From: Synura sp. LO234KE
Taxonomy: Eukaryota; Sar; Synurophyceae; Synurales; Mallomonadaceae
Assembly: GCA_015143735.1 (NCBI GenBank)
Contig: VKHC01000648.1
Span: forward strand, 1 to 10,375
Direction of reading: 5' to 3'
Length of the DNA stretch: 10,375 bases
Below, one piece after another: positions 6,401-10,375 of the stretch (position 1 is the stretch's first letter; every line of letters begins with the position of its first letter). The notes under the pieces were generated by a model that did no database searches, was not told the DNA's origin, and saw nothing but the letters and a program-made list of their open reading frames with translations. The translations under genes and the position numbers were made by a program.

Positions 6401-8859
6401 CTAGATACCAGTGGTTAATAACCGGGGCAGGAGATGGGAATATTAACGTTATTGATCTTGAGGTTTTGACAAAAACCGCTGAAGAGTTTTTTTTTCTCTT
6501 ATATTGATCTTTGACTAGGCGAAGAAACGGGTCGCTCGACTGTCGCATCGAATGCCTATCAGGTGATATAACAGATCCTAAACAGAAAACGGAGTTCGAG
6601 ATTATAAACAAATTAGAGTATGGTGATGAATACTTACATCTATATTATTTTGGTTGCAGTGGAGTCCGATGTCTTCCTTCCGGACAGAGTTTTGTAACTG
6701 CGTGCGAAGAGGGGAAATTGTGCCTATGGCGCTTACCCAGGTAAGAAGCAGCGTCTGAATTATTCACTTCTGATACAGTTTTGAAGTCTTTCAGATTTGA
6801 GCTAACAATCTTTTTCTATGGTGCTTTAGGGCGAGAGATTCTATGATGGCCAAGCAGCACGCGAAGTCTGGGGACTCCACCACGTCCTCGCTCGACCGCT
6901 CCTCGAACTGGTCGAATTCCATAAATATACTCTCCCGGCGCCGACTATGTCAAGTCAATGTAAGTCCATGTCCTCTACTATATCGCGAACGAGCTCCCTT
7001 GATATCTGATTACACGCATCTCTAATGGTGCATATCCTGAATATGTATTTGTTGCGAGTGCAGGGGAGTGGGAAGCCAATCACCGCGCTAAGTGTCGCTG
7101 CGAGTCCGGTTCGTATTGATAAGTAATCATTACTTTTACTTGCTAAACATGCCCGTCCATTGTGTGCACAAATCGTATAGGAGGACTTGGAAGACCACGA
7201 TTTTGTTATCGTCGCGGGGGACAAATGCGGTGGTGTACGAGTGTACGGCGGGAAGAACAACGTTCGTGACCTCAAAGAGCTTTTTGCCAGAGACGTTCCG
7301 GACATGGGTAAGCGGGTGCTCTGTCGAGTAATTTATTCTCTTTATTTTCTTCATTTTATTGCTTCTCCTATGTCAGGTCACGTGACGTGTATGGGGTTTC
7401 AGCAGGTAACTAGTGAACTTATGAATACTCAAACTTAATATATGATTTGGACTTTTTTATGTAACTAATCTATTTTAAAAGCTTGCAAAGGGAGGAAGTG
7501 AGAAGAGAAGGCAAAATTCCAATGACGACCAGGACAAACCTCCTCCACCCACCAACACTTCTTCCCGCTCGGCCAGCTCCGTCGTGAGTAGATGTAAGAG
7601 CGTTACGGGCTTCCACTTGCACACCTAACCAAAACTATGAACGTCCTCTATGTTTTATGGGCAGGCTGGAGTACTCTTGGGATGGGAGGAAGTAAAGGTG
7701 CCGTATGCGCGCTCGATATGTCCACAGGCCAGGTAAATTCCCTCCTCCTAATATAACCGAGGGCAATATTCCCTCTCGTGCCCTTCAACCTGAAGGTATT
7801 GACTCGCGTTCTATTGCTATCTCAACCTCCCTCTCCCCTGCTCGCTGTACTTGGAACTAAATTGTAGACCACTTGCCTCTTGAGCAAAGCTCATACAGCG
7901 GCTGTGAGTGGCATCATACCAGTCAGACATCAAGAACTGCTGTCCTGTAGCTTTGATCGAACTATTCGTTTGTGGGATCTCCGAGCGAGGTAGAGGAGGA
8001 GTTCATATTAGATTGCTGGTATAGCGACCAACGCGTTTGTATTCCTGCGCGATATTCAAGTACTCTTTTTTGCAGTCTTACTTCGTGCACGCTCTCTGTT
8101 GTCCAGGTCTTGTGGAGTATTGCTTGAAGGTGGAAACGCCTCCGTAACTGCCATTGCAGGTGTAGAGAGACTAGTCCCTTGCTCCACAATCGCAAATTGC
8201 ACTAATAGGCACAGTACTTCTCCGCCGTTGCAGTGAGCGAGAGCAACGATTCTGTGCTGGTAGCGGCCAGTGCAGGTGAGTGCATGTTAACCACAGGAGA
8301 AGGCATTCCGCGTTATCGATCTAATTTCCTCATCTTGCGTACGTTTCTGCGACCTATCGATGTGACCAGACGGATGCCTTCGCCTTTGGGACGTACGCTA
8401 CGATGCTCACCGGCCTAGCGTCACGCTGAGAGGGCATACGGACAGGATCTCGTCGATGTGTTGGGACGTAAGTGGGCGATAGTCTGTCCTATACTTCTCT
8501 ACATAAACTGATTCGAACCATTGATTGTCCTGTAATTCCTGTACCACATTGGGGTCGAGCAGATGGATGGCCGACTGTGCAGTGCTGCGTACGATCGCAC
8601 TGTCCGTGTTTGGGACGGTATTACTGAGGACTGTAAACAAGTGAGACTACTCTTTGAACTGTCTACGAAATATTTATTTCATAACTGATCTCCGACTTGG
8701 GGGCACTGGTGCTAGGCACTTCACGGAAGAGGTTCCTCTTTGTTTCAGTCTGGTTTATCGCATATCGCTTCCTGTGGTCTTGATCAAGAAAGCGGTCGGA
8801 CACTATGGCTAGCAGCAGGAGGATGGGATGGTGAGGTGAACGTGTGGAGGCGCCGCTAG
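1..8859 (+). CDS. DENN-WD40 protein (SCD1/DENND3-like), intron-rich, 5' end missing
   Basis: Spliced gene, partial at its 5' side. Exons by phase matching: 1-55, 146-231, 313-~395, ~413-487, 763-922, 1150-1332, 1508-1714, 1837-1908, 2017-2184, 2257-2315, 2425-2494, 2577-2673, 2789-2907, 2975-3039, 3121-3230, 3287-3327, 3425-3470, 3663-3738, 3811-3896, 4269-4351, 4420-4467, 4614-4674, 4743-4819, 4993-5079, 5184-5255, 5490-5554, 5612-6272, 6364-6462, 6519-6562, 6660-6740, 6830-6959, 7064-7108, 7181-7307, 7377-7405, 7482-7593, 7665-7732, 7868-7989, 8107-8159, 8234-8275, 8370-8467, 8563-8640, 8749-8859 (stop TAG). Known for the family: DENN domains bind Rab GTPases and usually catalyse GDP release; SCD1 and DENND3 combine DENN with C-terminal WD40 repeats. 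Inferred: a cytosolic, membrane-recruited Rab regulator. Exons from 5612 on are firm. Boundaries at 395-763, 3471-3662 and 4468-4636 are uncertain. The upstream DENN part, the start codon and the promoter lie outside the window. Confidence 0.85.
388..420 (+). other. Reading-frame break inside the DENN region
   Basis: The frame entering from 313 reads ...LTAIAVPRFNECIDR and stops at TAG 418-420. The coding-like frame that follows (VDELLHYLGN...) is offset by -1 and opens at 417. Two readings fit. One base may be missing next to the GG at 416-417 (a real mutation or an assembly indel), which would give a smooth CIDR-VDELL join. Alternatively, the 17 nt at 396-412 begin with GT and end with AG, and removing them gives AVPR-QVDELL in frame. 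The other introns here are at least 56 nt, so a 17-nt intron would be exceptional. The indel reading is favoured, at low certainty. Confidence 0.6.
488..762 (+). other. Probable intron between DENN core and dDENN, boundaries uncertain
   Basis: A donor at 488 (CG|GTTTTT, phase 2) and an acceptor at 762 (GCTCAG|A) join in frame to give EKTGR-WIVIALK. The resulting 275-nt intron is longer than most in the gene. The upstream frame stays open to 590 and has a stronger-looking donor, GTGAGT at 552, but I find no phase-compatible acceptor for it. A small exon may be hidden here. Confidence 0.4.
763..1332 (+). other. dDENN-like segment (two exons)
   Basis: Exon 763-922 contains a charged stretch and then a helix, GRAIQLLVFDCIASLLLDLPE, resembling the 'Rxxxxxxxxxxxxxxxx(G/D)YR' helix that opens dDENN regions. 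It ends at GAG|GTGATG. A 227-nt intron (923-1149) with acceptor GTGCAG leads in phase 0 to exon 1150-1332, which contains SALLEAVTDTQAFQTMIASI. This resembles the dDENN end 'FLxxxxxTQxFxxFI'. That exon ends at ATGAAG|GTAAAG. The dDENN half of DENN modules packs against the core and completes the Rab-binding surface. The AT-rich middle of the second exon (about 1200-1230) could hide another splice, but I found no in-frame alternative. Confidence 0.6.
1508..2907 (+). other. Hydrophilic Ser/Thr-rich linker, seven exons
   Basis: Exons 1508-1714, 1837-1908, 2017-2184, 2257-2315, 2425-2494, 2577-2673 and 2789-2907 join without a stop and with matching phases 0, 0, 0, 2, 0, 1, 0. Composition is polar: Ser/Thr-rich runs such as DSSTIGLP and ASGTSTTRSIGAL, a basic patch RPKARPRVF, and an Asn/Ser run LPTNNSSFSRPRG. 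Exon 2017-2184 is the most structured part, with alternating hydrophobic residues (DTVLLAINRRLGMYFELN). No domain is recognised. In DENN-WD proteins this position is a poorly conserved, phosphorylation-prone linker. The intron before it (1333-1507, 175 nt) contains nothing I could place. Confidence 0.65.
2975..3896 (+). other. Charged, partly helical middle region
   Basis: Exons 2975-3039, 3121-3230, 3287-3327, 3425-3470, 3663-3738 and 3811-3896 encode SNPWTISGLASAIHMEPLLL, then the highly charged ALMELTDEEAQRKFRPM, then AILRFLERMRRDSLEQLPTW, then VDIQFFVNHVLSECCGAF and a basic tail (ISILRQSKKMSPKSSNKLDR). The pattern suggests amphipathic helices. No named domain is recognised. The join from 3425 to 3663 is uncertain: donor GTGTGC at 3471 (phase 1) keeps frame, while the better-looking donor GTGGGT at 3467 would not. 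The open frame also runs on to a good GTACGT donor near 3521 that lacks a phase-compatible partner. Confidence 0.55.
3040..3120 (+). other. Probable GC-AG spliceosomal intron
   Basis: The upstream exon ends CGAAG and the intron begins GCAAGT, which is the classic extended donor of GC-AG introns (AG|GCAAGT). It ends TACTCTGCAG. Removing these 81 nt joins PLLLR to RALMELTDEE in phase. A GT donor at 3055 (GAA|GTAACG) would instead push the next exon into a frame that stops at about 3212. Confidence 0.6.
3897..4268 (+). other. Unusually long intron (372 nt)
   Basis: Donor GTGAGT at 3897 (after GAT G) and acceptor TGTGGTTCAG ending at 4268 join in phase 1 to give LDG-SSRKWKLF. Most introns here are 56-120 nt. 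From 4070 the interior is open in the frame of the next exon, including EHAVEIFTLGRDRLLIDLN just before the acceptor. It may hold an unrecognised exon, permit retention, or carry a non-coding element. I could not identify a snoRNA or other structured RNA by eye. Confidence 0.5.
4269..5554 (+). other. Helical module between linker and propeller
   Basis: Exons 4269-4351, 4420-4467, 4614-4674, 4743-4819, 4993-5079, 5184-5255 and 5490-5554 give, in order, SAVFETLLQLCEGLLH, VCAVENDYPDALELLE, VSGSYYRPLRALGSDIKSEW, an acidic start (EEDDARSSITCEFLSSSL), SHHPIFQ-TSTLWRAIINHRIP, ARALLYTMHGLGINGDRALL and DFRLEVDQFIYLQRFAI. The run 'ALxLLExxxxYY...HPIFQxxxxW...MHGLGI' recalls the helical region found between DENN and WD40 in SCD1-type proteins; this is from memory and unverified. 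Introns 4820-4992 (173 nt) and 5256-5489 (234 nt) are longer than average and remain largely open in one frame, so small exons could be missed. Confidence 0.6.
4468..4636 (+). other. Ambiguous or alternative splice region
   Basis: Model A splices 4467 to 4614 (GAG|GTACTA ... ATTTAG|GTT) in phase 0, giving DALELLE-VSGSYYRPLRAL. Model B extends the exon to 4529 (CACCT|GTGAAC), adding VLYHVFCMRIEDATLNWRDH, and enters at 4637 (TACTATAG|ACC) in phase 2, giving DHL-PLRALGSD. Both restore the same downstream frame. A is preferred because its YY motif fits the module; B gives the more usual intron length (107 nt against 146). Confidence 0.5.
5612..6272 (+). other. Large Ser/Thr/acidic exon, disordered linker before the propeller
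   Basis: At 661 nt this is by far the largest exon, starting after a 57-nt intron (5555-5611) and ending at ATTGAA|GTAGGC. It opens LWQSGPNPNADTYDPASG and is then dominated by Ser, Thr, Glu, Asp and Gly, with no hydrophobic core. A short simple repeat at 6036-6065 (ATGTCAATGTCAATCTC...) encodes MSMSISIASHSS. Many S/T-P sites (for example NSSPVRSRSLRW, TTQSSPSEP) suggest a regulated, flexible arm. No catalytic motif is visible. The reverse strand is also open for 159 codons here, which is expected as a shadow. Confidence 0.8.
6364..8859 (+). other. C-terminal WD40 beta-propeller, about 7-8 blades
   Basis: Fifteen exons. Blades, with spliced positions: 6364-6462 (YITAMDARYQWLITGAGDG, NINVIDL); 6562-6740 (VRCLPSGQSFVTACEEGKL, CLWRL); 7064-7307 (PITALSVAASP, DFVIVAGDKCGGVRVYGG); 7377-7732 (GHVTCMGF then an inserted loop, GSKGAVCALDMSTG); 7868-7989 (AHTAAVSGI, LLSCSFDRTIRLWDLR); 8107-8467 (ASVTAIAVSESNDSVLVAAS, ADGCLRLWDVRY, then GHTDRISSMCWD opening the next blade); 8563-8640 (GRLCSAAYDRTVRVWDG); 8749-8859 (LAAGGWDGEVNVWRRR, stop). 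GH, D and WD positions are clear in the last four blades and weaker in the first three. WD40 propellers are binding platforms; here the domain probably recruits partners or membrane coats. Exon junctions are all phase-consistent, including a 29-nt micro-exon (7377-7405). Confidence 0.92.
7482..7593 (+). other. Pro/Ser-rich loop inserted in WD40 blade 4
   Basis: This exon encodes LAKGGSEKRRQNSNDDQDK followed by a Pro run and SSRSASSVVSR. It lies between the first strand of a blade (GHVTCMGFQQ) and its second strand (WSTLGMGGSKGAVCALDM). It uses donor GTAAGA at 7594, because the earlier GTGAGT at 7584 would break the frame. Charged and proline-rich insertions of this kind usually project from the propeller surface. 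Confidence 0.75.
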
Positions 8860-9460
8860 TCAATCGAAAAAGAATCAGTTCTACGCTTTTAGACCCTTGT
8901 TCCTTTGACAACAACATCGATTATTTTCAACGCTATTACTCGCTGTGCTACTTTTATCTTGTCAGCACATATTGTAATTTCGACGCGCTTAACAATTGAG
9001 TAATTTACTTTTTTACATTTATTCCTTAAAGCCAGCGTAGAGAAAAATTGTTTGCATGGTAGAATATTTACCAATTCAGTAGGAGCGAGAATTTGAAAAA
9101 GGAATCAATCAAATCATTACACTACACCACCTTGAGGAAGTTATAGGAGTGCGGTGCCAACTACTTCGTCGCTTCGTCACAGTCGTGGGCAGTGAGCAGC
9201 CAGCCTCACTTTCCTCCCCGCTCCTCACTCACTCTCCAATGTATGGCATCGCTCTGTGCGCCGTTTCGTTTCGCAGAGTTTATCATATTCATCGTCGTGG
9301 TAAATCAGCATCATTCAGATGCATGGTGTATCATCGCGATTGGTTAAAACACGGAGAATGGATCCGCCCCGCTTTGCTACTATTCGCTGGTTTGTTATTC
9401 CTAAATTATAAGTCGGTTTGTGAATAGAAACCGTCCTACATCGGTGGACTAAAATTTTTA
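8860..9460. other. 3' flank, no supported gene
   Basis: AT-rich sequence after the stop codon. No AATAAA signal is present near the stop; TTGTAA near 8971 could act in 3' end formation, but this is unproven. An open frame at 9149-9427 starts only at GTG and has no recognisable content. A 34-codon ATG frame at 9243-9347 is hydrophobic in its first half but too short to support. No tRNA is evident by eye. Confidence 0.4.
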
Positions 9461-9598
9461 CTCTATAGAATCGGTGTAGAGTTACCGTTAATAGGAGAGT
9501 GGTGGAATGGCCGTAAAAAGAGTTCTTTTATGGGTTCTAAAAATGGGCTACACGCTCATAAATAGAAAGGCACTATAGGGAACACTCTTTAGAAAACT

Positions 9599-9770
9599 TC
9601 TATAGAGTTTTTCTGTAGAATTTTTCTATAGAGTTTTTCCAAAGAATTATTCTATAGAGTGGCTTTAAAGAATGGATTCTATAGAGTATTGCTGAAGAAT
9701 TATTCTATAGGAGGGCTCTAAAGGAAAATCTACAGAGTTTTTCTAAAGAATTACTTTATAGAGTGGTTCT
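9599..9770. repeat. Degenerate 26-bp tandem repeat made of two 13-bp halves
   Basis: TCTATAGAGT-like cores begin at 9599, 9625, 9651, 9678, 9704, 9729 and 9755, so the period is 25-27 bp. Midway between them lies a second core, TCTAAAGAAT and variants (about 9611, 9637, 9664, 9690, 9716, 9742, 9768), giving an underlying 13-bp periodicity. The CTATAG centre is palindromic. Related fragments lie outside the array (ACTCTATAGAAT near 9460, ACTCTTTAGAAA near 9585). It has no coding potential. Confidence 0.85.
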
Positions 9771-9876
9771 AAATCACCGTAGAAAGAGTAGTTCTGAAAA
9801 GAGAATGCCGTAAAAAGAGTACCGTAAAAAGAACCCTAGCTCTAGTATTTCCGTAGATAGGATGCGGTAAAAAGAA

Positions 9877-9888
9877 CCCTAACCCTAA
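9877..9888. repeat. Two telomere-type CCCTAA units
   Basis: CCCTAACCCTAA is the complement of the TTAGGG telomere repeat used by many eukaryotes. A degenerate single unit (CCCTAG) sits at 9834-9839 in the parallel copy of the same motif. Two units are too few to indicate a chromosome end. Confidence 0.5.
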
Positions 9889-9889
9889 G

Positions 9890-10280
9890 CTCTTAACACT
9901 CTATCTAGCGCGGTACTAGGAACCAGACAGAGCCACGTAGATAAGCAAAGGTGTATTTAAATGATGTTACATTCTAGTTAGCCAAGTGCAACATTCGTTA
10001 ACCACAACATCTCCCATCCACTGTTGGCAGTAAGGGCTGCCCGGTATGGACTGAACTGTGTGTGCTTTTTCGGATAGGAATAACAGCAATCATCAACTAT
10101 ATCCGCCTGTCCAACTGGTACAGCTGCACAAGACCTCCACCTTGTCACCCAATCACCAGCCGGCTGTTAGAGAGTACTGAATTGGCATTTTCACTTAGAG
10201 GTGATCCATATTCGCGGAGAGACGAGGGACTTCTGTTCACCTCGAACCAGACGAGGGATGGAGAAGAGGCAACGTGACGA
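9890..10280. other. Intergenic stretch, no supported gene
   Basis: There are no splice-consistent exons or recognisable peptides here. The open frame 10062-10277 begins at a non-ATG codon and reads as low-information sequence. The region would hold the promoter and 5' UTR if the candidate gene at 10281 is real, but no TATA box or other core element is clear. Confidence 0.4.
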
Positions 10281-10375
10281 ATGTCAGTTAATGTTCAGGG
10301 AACCACGGGGTCGGATAGTAATGAGAGAGACAGGGTAGCGGGAACGTGGCGATACGCTTCGACGCTTCACGGTCA
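10281..10375 (+). CDS. Candidate first exon of a downstream gene, partial
   Basis: ATG at 10281 opens a frame that stays open to the right edge (31 codons), preceded by an in-frame TGA at 10275-10277. It begins MSVNVQGTTGSDSNERDRV, a polar, Ser/Asp/Arg-rich start typical of a disordered N-terminus. The context before the ATG (GACGA) is not a strong initiation context. The family is unknown. It could equally be chance, since 31 codons are easily open at random. Confidence 0.25.
   Translation, partial: MSVNVQGTTGSDSNERDRVAGTWRYASTLHG

Larger units (their letters stand above)
9511..9888. repeat. Dispersed CCGTAAAAAG motif flanking the tandem array
   Basis: CCGTAAAAAG occurs at 9511-9520, 9808-9817 and 9822-9831. 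Near copies are CCGTAGAAAG at 9777-9786 and CGGTAAAAAG at 9865-9874. All are in the same orientation. The copies at 9822 and 9865 share a longer unit, GTAAAAAGAACCCTA, followed by an AGCTCT-containing tail, so they look like a diverged direct duplication. One copy lies left of the array and the rest lie right of it, so the motif and array may belong to one repetitive element. Confidence 0.7.

Noticed and set aside
9243-9347. 34-codon ATG frame with a hydrophobic stretch (FAEFIIFIVVV)
   Set aside because: It could be a signal or membrane peptide, but it is too short and isolated to call.
9149-9427. 92-codon open frame downstream of the gene
   Set aside because: It starts only at GTG, has no recognisable motif and no splice context, and lies in low-complexity flank.
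9877-9888. Chromosome end suggested by CCCTAA repeats
   Set aside because: There are only two units, and unique-looking sequence continues to the window edge.
10062-10277. 71-codon open frame
   Set aside because: It begins at a non-ATG codon and shows no motif or splice support.

Overview
The window looks like nuclear DNA of an intron-rich eukaryote, probably a protist or alga. The lineage cannot be fixed from the sequence. No long uninterrupted gene is present. Instead, short open segments (about 30-200 nt, with one of 661 nt) are bounded by GT...AG signals, and their phases join into one long protein. I see no operon structure, Shine-Dalgarno sites or prokaryotic genes. A telomere-type CCCTAA pair occurs near the right end.

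Positions 1-8859 (+ strand) hold the 3' part of one large gene, cut by the left edge. I reconstruct about 42 exons totalling about 4.3 kb of coding sequence (about 1,420 residues). In order they encode: the second half of a DENN core (1-487); a downstream DENN (dDENN)-like segment (763-1332); a hydrophilic Ser/Thr-rich linker (1508-2907); a charged, partly helical stretch (2975-3896); a helical module (4269-5554); one large Ser/Thr/acidic exon (5612-6272); and a C-terminal WD40 propeller of about seven or eight blades (6364-8859), ending at TAG 8857-8859. DENN followed by WD40 is the layout of plant SCD1 and animal DENND3, so the best reading is a Rab guanine-nucleotide exchange factor or adaptor for membrane traffic. 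The family call rests on motifs seen by eye, not on a search.

Parts of the gene model are unsettled: a reading-frame break at about 395-418 inside the DENN domain; a probable GC-AG intron at 3040-3120; a 372-nt intron at 3897-4268, far longer than most; and two mutually exclusive in-frame splice solutions at 4468-4636.

Positions 8860-10280 contain no gene I can support. They hold AT-rich flank, a degenerate tandem array with a 26-bp period built from two 13-bp halves (about 9599-9770), and several copies of a CCGTAAAAAG motif, the last joined to two CCCTAA units. A weak candidate first exon of another gene opens at 10281 and runs off the right edge.
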